The position numbers and the translations under genes are program-made. The notes below the pieces were generated by a model, which made no database searches, had not been told where the DNA came from, and saw only the letters and a program-made list of their open reading frames with translations. A stretch of DNA of 64,000 bases from Persicaria tinctoria (lineage: Eukaryota; Streptophyta; Magnoliopsida; Caryophyllales; Polygonaceae), in assembly GCA_037127255.1 (NCBI GenBank), contig JBANSL010000008.1, positions 6,720,896 through 6,784,895 on the forward strand. The letters are read 5' to 3'. Below are positions 23,607-35,011 of this stretch, piece by piece (position 1 is the first letter of the stretch; every line of letters begins with the position of its first letter).

Positions 23607-24471
23607 TGGGTAAAATCCACCTATGGTCCCTGAACTTTGACCAAATGTTCAAACGGGTCCCTGAACTTTAATTTTGTTCATTTAAGTCCCTGAACTTTGA
23701 TATTTTGTACACATTTGGTCCCTCTGTTAGTAAATTTGTTAAATATGTGTTAAGTAATGACAGGGAATCAATGTATTTTTGTATTAATTACATGAGTTAG
23801 GTTATACAATTATAATTGCCCGGTATTTGTTTTACTAAAGTAAAAAAATAAGCTTTTTTCTTCTCAAAAGTCATCATACATATTAGAGTTTTCTTAAAAC
23901 AAAGCATATTTTAAAATATATTTTTATCAAATACACTTTCTATTTTTTTTTAACAAATGTTATAATTTTCCAATAATAGTTTGTTTTAAAGTATTTTAAT
24001 GACTAAAATTTCCTTATTTAATTAAAAATATAGTTTATTTTGTTAACACAAATAGAATTTATTTTTTATAGCAAAAGTAGAGTTTTTTTTTTTAACAAAA
24101 CACATTTTAATTTTTTTTAATTAAATAAGAAATTTTCGGTCATCAAAATACTTTAAAATAAAATATCATCGGAAAATTATACCATTTAGTTGGAAAATAT
24201 AAAGCTTTTTTATTATAAAAAATATTTTTTAAAAACATATATTTTTAATATAATATTTTTTTTTACTTTAGTAAAACAAATACCAAGCAATTACATGTGT
24301 ATAACCTAACTTATTCCATTAATATACCAAAATACATTGATTCTATATCATTATTTAACACATATTTAACAAATTTACTAACAGAGGGACCAAATGTGGA
24401 CAAAGTATCAAAGTTCAGGGACTCGTTTGAACATTTGGTTAAAGTTCAGGGACTATAGATGGATTTTACCC
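23607..24471. mobile_element. Fold-back MITE, Mutator-like (9-bp TSD)
   Basis: 865 bp, flanked by TTTATATTT on both sides. The left arm starts GGGTAAAATCCACC and contains GTCCCTGAACTTTG. The right arm ends GGATTTTACCC with the complementary blocks. The arms are about 230 bp each and mostly pairable around an AT-rich centre. It is non-coding. Confidence 0.82.
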
Positions 24472-24606
24472 TTTATATTTTATATACTTATATTAATATA
24501 TTTATACATTTTTATAATAAAAAATTACGCAATACTTTTTTTTTTTTTATGTTTTTCTAAAACACAAATTATCATTATAAAAATCTATAAACATGTTAAT
24601 TTGGGG

Positions 24607-24922
24607 TCACCAGAAGCAACTCAAAAGGTTGACGATGACAAGAAACAGAAAACTGCGGGGATAGAGAAGCTCCCGCCGGACCATCCTCTCCAACGCCCTA
24701 TTCTCCGGCAGCACCTCCCCGTAGTACAGCATCGTCACCACCGTCCGCGCCGGCTCCTCCGCCAGCGACGTCGCCATCCCCGCCACCTCTCTCATCATCG
24801 CCGCTGTCAGCCTCAACTGCGCACATCACCGTACCCAATCAAAATTCATATCCCCGATTTGAAATTCGATTAGCAAATTGAAAAAGAAGAAGAAGATATT
24901 TGGGTATTGGAGAGCTCACCAT
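24607..24922 (-). CDS. Small two-exon protein of unknown function (70 aa)
   Basis: Exon 1 coding part is only ATG (24922-24920), followed at once by GTGAGC. The intron 24919-24817 ends TGTGCGCAG. Exon 2 (24816-24607) starts LRLTAAMMREVAGMATSLAE and includes RTVVTMLYYGEVLPENRALE and YPRSFLFLVIVNLL. The gene has a TATA box (CTTATATAACC, minus strand, near 24990) about 70 nt upstream of the ATG, a short leader, and high GC content in exon 2 against AT-rich flanks, all of which favour a real gene. The predicted protein has a basic, Met-rich helical N-terminal half and a hydrophobic C-terminal end. I do not recognise the family. The last residues may be altered, since a MITE lies 136 bp downstream. 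Confidence 0.55.
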
Positions 24923-24987
24923 AGTTCAAATACAGTCGGTGGATTGAAAGTCTTTGATGAAGGGAAATAACAGCATTCAATGGTGGG

Positions 24988-24998
24988 TAGGTTATATA
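24988..24998 (-). promoter_or_regulatory. TATA box of the small gene
   Basis: Minus-strand CTTATATAACC, about 68 nt upstream of the ATG at 24922. Confidence 0.5.
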
Positions 24999-25292
24999 AG
25001 AAAAAAAATAAAATAAAAGGAAATTGTATTTGTGGAATTAGAAACTGAAAAAAAAAGAATTAAATAAATTAAAATTTTCTTGAGGAACAAGGGGGTTGGC
25101 TTGCAAGTTGACTTAACCACCAAACCAATAGGCATAGAGCGTGCACAAGTTTCACCATTAGTTAGGTCAATTCATAATCCCCATTACAATCATCTTATCA
25201 ATTACCAATCACATTTTTTAAAATAAATAATTAATATATGTACAAGATAAAATTGGATATATATATTCAATCAATCAATATATCTATATATA

Positions 25293-26726
25293 TAGGTCTG
25301 TCCACGGGTCACGGGTCAACCTGTGACCCGACGGGTCCGGGTCAAGCGGGTCGCGGGTCTTGGCGGGTTACGGGTCCGGGTTAGGGTCGAGCATATATGA
25401 ACCCGGCGACCCGGCGGGTCGACCCGTGACCCGTGCATATTTAAATACGCTCCCACTTGTTCAAGTTCCCAATGGCTAGTTTTTCGACCGTTGTGGACTT
25501 GGTGACCTATATTTGTTGCCTATAAATACCTATCTCACTAGCACATAATTACACCTTTATCATTTTAAACATTCAATATCAAATATTTCAAGTTCAATGG
25601 CAAATCGAAATGAACGTTGCACTAGCACATATCTCATTTATTTTGTTTTACCGCAATGAACTTTGCAATAGCCCTTCACGACGGGTTGCAGATATCGACA
25701 ATCTGCCAACCCGTGATGGAAATGAGGGCTAAATGGTTACAGTATTACACAAACATTCTTGATATTTTCCTCGTAGCAACGGTTTTCGACCCTCGAATTA
25801 AGCTCACTGGTCTTCAAAGTTTTTTGGACAACTATTATCCTATGCTACAGGTTGAAGAACCTCCAAATGTGCTTGTTACAATTACTAAGGTTAGGACATT
25901 ACTTCAAAGCTTATATGATATTTATTCTACTAGCGGTACTCAATCCTCTCAACCGCCCCCTTCGTCCTCAACCTCCTCACGCACTAGCATTACTGCGCGA
26001 ACGAAGGCTCTTGCCAGAGATATTTTTGGCACAAAGAGATCGAGGACCTCGTCGACCTCCCCTTCGGAGATCGACGAGTATTTGGCTACTAACTTTGATT
26101 TTCTTGATATCGAATCGGACGACTTCGATGTCCTGGCTTGGTGGAGTAGGCCAGAGAGATTACGATTTCCGACTCTACATGTAATTGATCGTCAGATTCT
26201 AGGAGCACCATGCTCGATGGTTGCAGTTGAGCAACTATTTAGTCGAAGCGGGCAGATCTTAATGGCCCAAAGATCGACTATGCTACCGGGAGAACCTCGA
26301 GATGCAAGTCCTACTAAGCGATTGGAAGCGGGCAGATGAAAGAAGCCAAAGGAACCACCTCTCAAACGAATCAGACCCGAACGAAGGAGTAGAAGACGAG
26401 ACATCCATCGGGAGTTCAGACGGTGATGGCGCCGGAAGGTAAGCGGGTATTAAAACAGGTAAAAGAACTACGTGAGCTTTGATTCCTTTTCCCCGAAAGG
26501 ATACGTAGGCAACTGGAAACGGTGCAAGCCCTTCTTCCCTTTTTTTTTCCAACCGAAAATACACATTTTATACACTGTTTTTTTTTTAAAAAAAATAATT
26601 TATATCTCGACTCGGCAACCCGGCGGGTCGACCCGTGACCCGCCGACCCGGCTATTCCCCGGGTCCGGGTGCGGGTCATGCCTTTCCCGACCCGTGACCC
26701 AGCGGGTCCAACCCGTGAACATGCCT
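25293..26726 (+). mobile_element. hAT transposon, internally deleted
   Basis: About 1.43 kb. The left end starts TAGGTCTGTCCACGGGTCAC and the right end finishes CCCGTGAACATGCCTA, imperfect inverted termini followed inward by dense GACCCG/CGGGTC motifs on both sides. Flanks are TATATA-rich, so an 8-bp duplication cannot be fixed. Only the 3' part of the transposase gene remains. Confidence 0.75.
25656..26339 (+). pseudogene. hAT transposase, C-terminal fragment
   Basis: The frame encodes about 228 aa ending with the hAT C-terminal dimerisation region: DVLAWWSRPERLRFPTLHVI followed by ILGAPCSMVAVEQLFSRSGQ. The upstream BED zinc finger and catalytic core (a full transposase is about 650-700 aa) are absent. 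The C-terminal end after MLPGE diverges from the family into an unrelated tail. It is not functional by itself. Confidence 0.85.
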
Positions 26727-26858
26727 ATCTATATATATGCATAAGATAAAATTTTATTCTAAATCTATTTAATCAATATATCTATCAAGATAAGTTTTGA
26801 CCCAATTCGATTAGATATAGAAATATTTTTAGAAGATATTAATCAAATTTAAATACTA

Positions 26859-27101
26859 CTCCATCTGTTAATTAAAATTTGTCGTTTGTTATTCATGCAC
26901 GCTTTTTTAGAATGCTAAAAACTATATAAATATTAACATTTTTTATATTTGTTTTTATAAATTCACACTTAAATACTTAAATAGTAATAAGTATGAAGTT
27001 ATTTAAAAAAATTATTAAAAAAGTTAATATTTATATAGTTTTTAACCCCTAAAAAAGTGTGCATGAATAGTAAAACGTCAAGTTTTAATTAACGGAGGGA
27101 G
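26859..27101. mobile_element. Stowaway-like MITE
   Basis: Flanked by TA dinucleotides. It starts CTCCATCTGTTAATTAAAA and ends TTAATTAACGGAGGGAG, with inverted copies of ACTATATAAATATTAAC inside. Tc1/mariner type. Confidence 0.85.
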
Positions 27102-28090
27102 TATTATTTAAGATACTTAAGATTTAATAATTACTATATGCAGAAGATAAAATTTTATTCTAAATCTATTTAATCAATATATCTATATATTCATAAGATA
27201 AAATTTGAATCAATTTGATTAGATATGGATATATGTTTAAAAGATATTAACGAATTTTAAATACTATATAAGATAATATTTAACCTATTACATAAGATAA
27301 GATTTTACCTATGTAACATATGTAACCAATTTTAGAAGATACATATAATAGATATAATAAATGATAAGTCGTATGTAACATATGTCATCTTCTTCTTATC
27401 TTAATAGTAATAAGTAATAACCAATACAAAAAATTATCTCCACCTTAATCAATTTTAAGATAATAGTTTTCATAAGTTTTTAGATATGGATATATTTTGG
27501 AAAGATTTTACCCAATTTTGTAAGATTTTGATAATAATTATATAAAATTTTGATAATACTTTCAATATATTAATGAGAATCAATGGTAATTTTATTTAAA
27601 TTGTGTAAACATTCAAAAGAGTTGAAATAAATTAATTAACTCTCTGAACGAGTATTTATATCAAATTTATTTAAATTGTAAGAAAACCGTACATGGTGCG
27701 GGTACTGAACTAGTATATATTTAAATTCATGGGATAAAAAATTCATTTGTTTAAGTATATATTTATAGGCTCTTAATTAAGCTCAATGGGTAGTCCCTCT
27801 AATTATTATTATATGATTATTTTTATAATAAAAGATTTTAGTGTTTAGATGTAAAAAAGAATCATATTAGTAGTTATGTGATTTCAAAATATTTATTTGA
27901 ATAATTATAGTATTGAGAAAATGATACTCAATATACCAAAAAGTATATCTCACCCTTTATAAAATTGTCACCCCCCATATAAAATATGGTAAATGTCAAA
28001 AAGTTTTTTTTTTTTTTTTTTGCAAAACTAACGGGTCAAGGTGACCTTGTATTATGGGTTAATGAATTTGGACGGGATTTAAGGGATTAG
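27102..28090. other. Very AT-rich intergenic DNA
   Basis: Repeats of AAGATAAAATTT and AATCAATATATCTAT suggest a decayed element. There is a poly-T run of about 18 near 28004-28021. No gene. Confidence 0.5.
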
Positions 28091-28119
28091 GAAAAAGGGG
28101 AGAGAGAGAGGGGTTCAAA

Positions 28120-28945
28120 CCGCATTTCATTCGTAGGGTTTAAATTTTAAACTGGAAAGAGAAATGGATGAAGAATAAACGGATAAAACGCGGTTTCAAA
28201 CCCTTTTTTTTAATAATAAAAAACAAATAAAAAAAGGGGAAAGAGGTGTAAAGCGCGGTTTAAAACCGCGTTTATTGAACATGTTCATCTTTTTCATTCT
28301 TTTGTGCAGGCATGTGCCAGATCGGAAGTCGGGGAGAGGGAGGGAGGCAGAGGCAATGGCAGCGGCGAGGGTGGGTGGCGAGGAAGGAGGAGGAAAGGGG
28401 GATTGTCGGGGGCGTTGACGCCGTCACAACAATGTGGAAGAGCGACCCCAAGGCATCCGAGGAGGCGACGGACCTGAGGTGGAAGTCGGGGAATGACACT
28501 GGAGGGCGGTGCCGGTGGCAGCGGAGGTCGGGCAGAGCGAGGGTGAGCGGGGAGGAAGGACGGTGGTGGTTACGGTGGCAGAGGAAGTGGTGGGTTGCGG
28601 TGGCGGACGTCGAAGGTGTACAGAGGAAGCGGTGGCATCCCCTCCACTATCGATCGAGTGCTCCAACGAGATCATCCCCATCCGCCTACCTTCTATTTGG
28701 CAAAGAAGATGAAACGACAACCACTTAGATGGTTGGAACTTGGAATAAGGTAAAACGCGGGTTGATGCTGCGTTTTACCTTTTTTTATGTTTTTTTTTTA
28801 ATTTAAAAATAAATAAAAGTATAAAACGCGGGTTAAACCCGCGTTTTATTCGATTATTTTTTTCACTTTTTCTCCCGTTTTAAATTTTACAACTTGCGAA
28901 TAACACGCGGTATGAAACCGCGTTTTTCTGATATCCCTGCAAAAA
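28120..28945. mobile_element. TIR-type element with CGCGGTTT palindromes and GC-rich core
   Basis: The outer parts carry imperfect inverted copies of an ACCGC..ATTCG..TTTAAATTTTAAA block (28128-28155 and 28880-28925). Palindromes such as GCGGTTTAAAACCGC and GCGGGTTAAACCCGC occur at 28253-28269 and 28828-28845. The core (28310-28730) is GC-rich and strand-biased (GGCGG), unlike its surroundings, as in elements that captured gene sequence. ORFs in it show no domain. Class uncertain. Confidence 0.5.
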
Positions 28946-29735
28946 AGAATATTCTTGTAAATTGTTTCAAGTAGTGAATAAATGTGTAATTATTTATTTT
29001 TCAATGAATATTTTGAAAAAATAAATAGAGGAGATTAGGAAAAAGGCATGGTGTGAGAACGGGGAAATGATACGATTTCTGGCTCCGACTCTCATCTAAC
29101 CCTCTGCGACTTGGATGATGCTCATCCACTATGCCCTATCCCTAACCATGCTCTCGTTAAGATTGAGAAGGGCAAATTAAAATCTTGTCTAATCACTTCT
29201 CACCAATTTTTCTTTGGTCTTCCTCTACTCCGTCGTACTCTATCAATTCTGATTATCACACCTACGCACTGGCACACTTACATCTCTCCTCTAAACATAA
29301 CCAAACCTTGAAAATCTTAGATTGACCATAAAATCTATAGTTTATGCTTTATATGTTAAATGATTCAAGTTTGAATCCCCAAGTCACTCTCCAACCACCA
29401 CTACATTTGGCCACCCTGCAAGTTAAAATTCTGCCAGCTATATATTGGGATTAATTAAATTTTGCACTCGTAACCCAAAGGCCAAAACAATGGTTTAAAA
29501 TTGACCATTCAATTATTTAATTTGCATTGATATAAGATAGCCGACCATACATGTATAGATAGATAATTTAATTAAATAATTGTTTTGTTTGATTATCGAA
29601 ATTGTATATTAGTGATCTCTGATTGTTAGATATTAAATAAGTAGAACTAAACTTCAGTAATTTTTAAAATACAATACCCCAAGTTGCGTCATAAACTGGG
29701 AAAAAGGCAAAAAAAACTTGGAAAAAGAAATTTAT
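28946..29735. other. Intergenic DNA, no supported gene
   Basis: A short open frame at 29111-29311 has no recognisable domain. The remainder is AT-rich. Confidence 0.5.
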
Positions 29736-29742
29736 GTTGAGA

Positions 29743-29775
<33 letters not shown>

Positions 29776-29815
29776 ACCTTAATCTGGCGCCTTAGACCAA
29801 CTCGGCCATCTCAAC
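29736..29815 (-). tRNA. tRNA-Leu (anticodon AAG)
   Basis: 80-nt tRNA on the minus strand, without intron. The acceptor stem GTTGAGA/TCTCAAC pairs fully. A-box TGGCCGAGTTGG and B-box GGTTCAAATCC are both canonical. The anticodon arm CCAGA-TTAAGGT-TCTGG gives anticodon AAG, reading CUU Leu codons, and a long variable arm is present as expected for tRNA-Leu. CCA is not encoded. An ACAAA (CAA-type) motif just upstream and a TTTCTTTTT Pol III terminator 5-14 nt downstream (29722-29731) indicate an intact nuclear gene. Confidence 0.97.
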
Positions 29816-31087
29816 TTTGTGTTCACTTTTACAAGTGTTAGTTTATCTCCCTTTCCAACCCGTTAAAAAATCATTTAAAAACTTGAGTATTTAATATGTA
29901 TTTATTTATGGTTATCTGCACATCTTTCTATCTTGGAAATTACAAGCATTTAACCAGATTTGTTAAGATTTTCCCTTCATTTCGAATATACTCAACCAAG
30001 AAGTAAAATGCTAACTCCCTCAAAAAGTATAATTAATTTAATTCAGATCCAAAGGGAAAAAGTTTTTTAAGTTTGGTAGCAATTCAGATCCAAAGGGAAA
30101 AAATAAAATGCCCAATATAATTAATTTAGTTCTCACCAATAAGAATATGAAATATGCAATAATGTTTAAATTTGAGTTTTTTTTAAAAAAAAATCATTGT
30201 GTTAATAAGAATAACATGAATGTGAGTGGTGTCTCAGTTAGAAAAAAAATATAAATAGTAGTTAATCATATTCATAATATAAAAAATATATTTTTTAATG
30301 TAGAATGACAAAAATATTTACATCAAAAAGACCAAAATAATTGTGTGTGTTTATTTACGGAATATTTTATGCAACACTTTGTATTGGTAAAGTACCAAGG
30401 ACACATAATGGGCCAGGTTGTGGGCCGGACCGGTTATCGGGCTTATACAATTTTGGTAACCATATATACAAATTCATCATAGTTCTTGACACAATTTACC
30501 CGAAGATGTTTTAGTGGAGGCGTGGAGTTGAATTGGGAGAAGTAAACATGTAACATTAAACCAAAAAAAATACTAGAGTAAAAAATAAGCTAAAATAAAA
30601 TGTTAAATTCCCATAAGTGAATATAAAAAAGAAGAGAAGTACGGGACACAAACGATTTCCGTATTTTGACAAAAATCGCACAGAACACACTACAGAAAAA
30701 AAATATTTCTATAGCTAGGGTTTCTTATTAGTGTGGTGGTTTAATGAATACAATAGTACATACTAATTTCAACCCTAGACCCCCTTTATTTGTAATAGAG
30801 AAATCCCTATAGGTAGAATCTCATATAGATAAATCTAGATATAGATGAAACTTACACTATCTTGAATCTATTATACATAATAAACCATTTATAATAAATT
30901 ACCGGCCTACCTATAAAATCATATATATAACTTGCTATAGATAAACTGCCTTGGGCCTCGCTCTATTTATCTATCTATCGAGGATGATTAATTATCTCAT
31001 ACAACAAATATCATTTTTTTTTAATTTTGTTTAAAAATAATTTCATACTTATACTAAGTATGAAAATTATTAAAAAAATAGTAAAAT
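29816..31087. other. AT-rich intergenic DNA, no gene seen
   Basis: Contains a short direct repeat, AATTCAGATCCAAAGGGAAA, at 30040-30059 and 30081-30100. Nothing else is supported. Confidence 0.5.
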
Positions 31088-31104
31088 AAGTTGTTATTTT
31101 TATC

Positions 31105-32417
31105 GAGGAGCTGGAGTGGCGGGTGGCGGATCTCTGGAGTGATGAAGGGCGCTGGAGATGGGACCTGATCAACGACAAGCTGCCCAAAGAAGAGCTACTG
31201 CAACTGTCCGGGATGGACATTTATCCTACGGATGGACATGATGAGGTGTGCTGGGCAGCTACGGACTCCGGGGAATACACAGTTACGTCCGCCTATAATT
31301 TGATTCAAGGTAATGATAAGTACGTGACTGTGGATGCTGCTGCATTCAGAGGTATTTGGAAGCTGATGACTCATGAGAGAATTAGAGTCTTCATTTGGAG
31401 ATGTATGCTGGGGGCCATCCTCACCAACGCTGAAAGATTTAGGCGGCATATGGCTCAGAATGCGGACTGTGTGAGCTGTCAAGGACATGCTGAGGAGCTC
31501 ATACATCTGTTCAGAGACTGCAAAGAGGCCAAGGCGGTGTGGGAGAAGCTCTCGGCCAACCGGTTCGATGCGGGATTCTATGATACTCCTTTCGCGGCTT
31601 GGCTAAGAGGTAATATCTTGAGCACTGTGAATTTTAATAAAATTTGTATGTGGAGAGACATTTTCGCAGGTACGCTCTGGTGGTTATGGAAGTGGCGCAA
31701 TGAGAAGGTGTTCGAGGACAGAGCCAATCAGCCCGACAAGGATAAGCACATTATCAAGCTAACTACCGAGTACAAGAATGGCTGGGACAATCGCGTCGGA
31801 AGGCAGGAGAAAGGTGCAAAAAGATTGGTGAAGATTGCGTGGGAGAAACCGCAGGAAGGGTGGGTTAAAGTCAACACCGACGGAGCAGCGAGGTATGATG
31901 GCCATGCCACTGCGGCTGGTGTTATTAGAGGGAGTGCAGGGGAGTGGCATCGAGGATTTCTGATGAATATTGGCACTTGTACGGTTCCTAAAGCGGAGCT
32001 TTGGGGAGTGTATCAAGGGCTGAAATTGGCCTGGGAGAGCGGCTATAGACGAGTGACTCTGGAGACGGATTCACAAGTCATAGCAACTCTCTTAAGGAAT
32101 CATAGAATCCCTCGAGGTCACACCCTTGCTAGCCTGGTACGCAAGTGCCATGGCTTAATAAGTAGAGACTGGACTATCCAGTTTCGACATGTATACCGTG
32201 AAGCCAATGGCACGGCGGATTTCCTTGCTAATTTAGCTTTTAGTTATGACATTGGTCTTTATGTATTGTTTGACCCGCCTGAGGGTGTTTTATCGTTCTT
32301 GCACAATGATGTTAGGGGTCGGGCTATCCCCCGTATGCTGATTACTTAGCCCTTTTCTATTTTAATAAAAGCGCGGCTAGATGCGCGGAGAGCCCCGACT
32401 CTCCTTTTAACAAAAAA
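31105..32417 (+). mobile_element. 5'-truncated LINE with perfect 17-bp target duplication
   Basis: Flanked by AAGTTGTTATTTTTATC at 31088-31104 and 32418-32434. It ends in a short A run after a 60-bp 3'UTR. The insert begins inside ORF2, as in incomplete target-primed reverse transcription. The perfect duplication and intact reading frame indicate a young insertion, into an AT-rich repeat. Confidence 0.92.
31123..32349 (+). CDS. LINE ORF2 C-terminal part: zinc-binding region and RNase H
   Basis: 408 codons open from the truncation point to the stop. The first part is the plant reverse-transcriptase zinc-binding domain (residues about 50-150: GEYTVTSAY, FRGIWKL, RVFIWR, DCVSCQGHAEELIHLFRDC). 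The second is an RNase H1-like domain (about 250-380) with the acidic residues in VNTDGAARY, KAELWGVYQGL, ETDSQVI and REANGTADFLANLA. The endonuclease and reverse-transcriptase domains of a full ORF2 (about 1,200-1,400 aa) are missing, so it cannot transpose itself. The frame has no stop, consistent with youth. The true start codon lies outside the copy. Confidence 0.9.
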   Translation: MADLWSDEGRWRWDLINDKLPKEELLQLSGMDIYPTDGHDEVCWAATDSGEYTVTSAYNLIQGNDKYVTVDAAAFRGIWKLMTHERIRVFIWRCMLGAILTNAERFRRHMAQNADCVSCQGHAEELIHLFRDCKEAKAVWEKLSANRFDAGFYDTPFAAWLRGNILSTVNFNKICMWRDIFAGTLWWLWKWRNEKVFEDRANQPDKDKHIIKLTTEYKNGWDNRVGRQEKGAKRLVKIAWEKPQEGWVKVNTDGAARYDGHATAAGVIRGSAGEWHRGFLMNIGTCTVPKAELWGVYQGLKLAWESGYRRVTLETDSQVIATLLRNHRIPRGHTLASLVRKCHGLISRDWTIQFRHVYREANGTADFLANLAFSYDIGLYVLFDPPEGVLSFLHNDVRGRAIPRMLIT

Positions 32418-32434
32418 AAGTTGTTATTTTTATC

Positions 32435-33724
32435 ATCAGTCTTTAGAAAACGTACGTAAATAATAAATTGTATGTTTTCTTGAACAGAGAAAGTATTAAT
32501 TAATTAATTAATTTTCGAATGATGGTTAGCATGTAGAAAGATAATAATATCGTATCAATTTTCGTAATGAACAAGTGAACAACGTACTCAACATTAATCA
32601 GTCGAACTAGAGAATAAAAGGTGTACAAACTAAAGAATAAATAAAGGTGTTCATTTGTGAATCTATAAATGTATTTATACCGTCTAAAATAGTGGAGCTT
32701 TTCTATAATTGTTGGTATGTGCAACTTTAAACTGTTTTTAGCTAGTCTTTAAAGTTTAATCTATAAAACATAAAATGAAAACAAAAATGATATTGTTTCC
32801 AAAAGAAACTGATTGTTTTGTACCTTGATTTGATACTCCCTCTATTCTAAAAAAAACATATCATTTATTATTTATACATTTTTTTAGATAATAAAAACTA
32901 TATAAAATATTATTATTTTATTACTTATTTTTATAATTCCATACTTATCAATAATAAATCTAAAATTATATATATAAAGTATATATTTTAATTTATATAA
33001 TGTTTAGCTCTTTAAACAACGCGGTCTTTTCAGAATTCGCAAATATAATTAATCAGATTTCTTACAAGAAGTTGTGCATGTAATTACTTATCAACAGATT
33101 AATTTATCCGAGACATTTATTGTTTATGCTAACTTTCCTTCGACTACAAACTTTAGAATTCTCATTCAAAATGATGCTGAAAGATGATTATTAATGTAAA
33201 AGGGATTTGAAGGGGATGTCAAATTGTGTGAGATGCGAAGAGATCTAAAAGAGTAGTATATTAAAAACTTTAAGACTAGCATAATACATAAAAGGCAATG
33301 TGTTACTCCTGATTTTATGTTGTAGTGAACCTTCACCTACCGGATTTATAAAAGGGTCCGAGGGGAACTTTGTGTGGCATGTTGAATGAAAGCCAATGCC
33401 CTCTTACTCTATCTTCTGTAATCTTCCTTTCCCTATAAACTCTACAACTATACTCTCCTCATCCGCATTCCTTTCCTTTCCTGTTTGTGTCGACAGATTT
33501 GGTTAGTTGTCTAACCGAATCCATTAATGTTATGATCAATATATAGGTCATAACATTTTATTACTAATTAATCTCACTATAGGCTTATTTGTTGGTCATC
33601 TAGTGACCTACACACTACCTCGATCGGTTATGACTTATGAGTCATATATATAACAGACCTATGTACAATCACACCAAATCAAATACTTCTTCAGCTCGAT
33701 CAGTAATTAAAACGTGCATTGGTA
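32435..33724. other. AT-rich intergenic DNA with degraded Stowaway
   Basis: A Stowaway-like left end (CTCCCTCTATTC) lies at 32838 with AAAACTATATAAAATATTA, and a weak right half reaches about 33,030. No gene seen. Confidence 0.45.
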
Positions 33725-33924
33725 GAGATGTGAATGAGACCAAAGTGTCCCACATCGGAAAGCTGAACATATATATCAAGCCCCTAGTATATGAGTCGGT
33801 GGGCTACTCCTTATATTGCCAATTGGTTTTAGAATGGAAACCCACTCGACTTGTGTGATAGGCTACTAGCGCATGTGCGCCCGTGCACACGACCCCCAGT
33901 CATCGGTCCGAGTCGGACTTTGAT
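33725..33924 (+). repeat. Dispersed TRIM-like repeat, copy 1
   Basis: About 200 bp with TGTCCCACATCGGAAAG, TATATGAGTCGGTGGGCTAC, AATTGGTTTTAGAATGGAA and GCGCATGTGCGCCCGTGCAC. The TGTCCCACATCG motif is common in plant TRIM/LTR repeats. Copies occur at 49879 and 56053. Confidence 0.75.
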
Positions 33925-33989
33925 ACATGTCATTTAATATCTTTGCATAATTTTGAAGGGAACAAACAAAAAATACAAAATAATTAAAA

Positions 33990-34370
33990 TGACAAATCAA
34001 ATACACATAATTATTATGTTGGACAAAGACCCTGCTGGAACCTGTAAAACAGCAACTCAAAAGAGCATTAGGGATGTAGGCCGAACCGCGTTTCTGTGAA
34101 GGGGCGATGGCTGCGGTGAAGCTTGGTATGAGAGTCACTGAATGAGAACCGTATTTGCCCCCGACAGTGGTGCAGATCGTATTCGAGGCAACGTCTCCCA
34201 AGGATTTCACCGGCTTCTCTCACAGGTGCACTCGAGGGAGAGAAGTTGGAAATGGAACAGACGTTCAGAACGGGAAAAGGGTAGGATAAAACAGGAGAGG
34301 GAGAGAGGCGGTTGTGTTCGCTGTGTGTGTTGAAAGGAGAAGCCCTAGTCCTCCTTATATAGGCTCCGAA
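33990..34370 (-). pseudogene. Promoter-like region and first-exon-like frame of an unknown gene
   Basis: Minus strand: a clear TATA box (CCTATATAAGG near 34366-34356), a C/T-rich leader, then an open frame from 34210 reading SLGDVASNTICTTVGGKYGS and SVTLIPSFTAAIAPSQKRGS. There is no in-frame ATG at its start; the frame opens with GTG. It may be the 5' part of a real gene truncated by later insertions, or a transcribed relic. I recognise no family. No downstream exons were found toward 33 kb. Confidence 0.35.
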
Positions 34371-35011
34371 ATCCGCCGCCGCAGACAAATGAGAGATTCG
34401 AGTCTATCATCAGAGGATTTGAGCTCATCCAAAAATGGTTTTCAAAGATATCGGAAAAGATATTTTTCCAGTGAAAAAAGAAATTTTCGCGGATAGGCAC
34501 GAACAAGCTAATTCGTAATATCTTCGGTCTCAACAAACGATTTTTCCGCAAAAAATTAACTTCAACTCCCATCTCGGAGCACGAGCCGGGCGGCGGCGGC
34601 GGGCGCGCGTGTGGTTGCCCCATCTCCTCCTCAACCTCTCAATGTAGGTAGTGGAAGAGTCTCCTTAAAAACCTTTTAGGATACCCTTGAACTTTCCATG
34701 TGGGGTGTGGGAAGTCCAAAGGGCACCTTCCTTTAAACCACCTTCTATATGCATTAACTCCAACAATTTTTTTTTGGAACCAGAAAGAATTCGACTCACC
34801 GGACATGCCTAGTGAGACGAGAGGCCGATAAACGGCAAAGGACAAACCGTTATGAAAGAACCGAAATACAACGAAAAACAACAAAGACAAGTCCACCACA
34901 AAATAAACTATTTTTTACTCTATTGAAAACTACCATTTAAATCTTTTTAATCATTACAAGGAAATTTTGTAAAAAAAAATAACAATAAAAAAATAAAGTA
35001 CAAAATAACTT

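Noticed and set aside
28312..28728. 138-aa open frame in the GC-rich core
   Set aside because: Low-complexity Gly/Arg/Trp composition, overlapping open frames on both strands, no domain. Open because the DNA is GC-rich.
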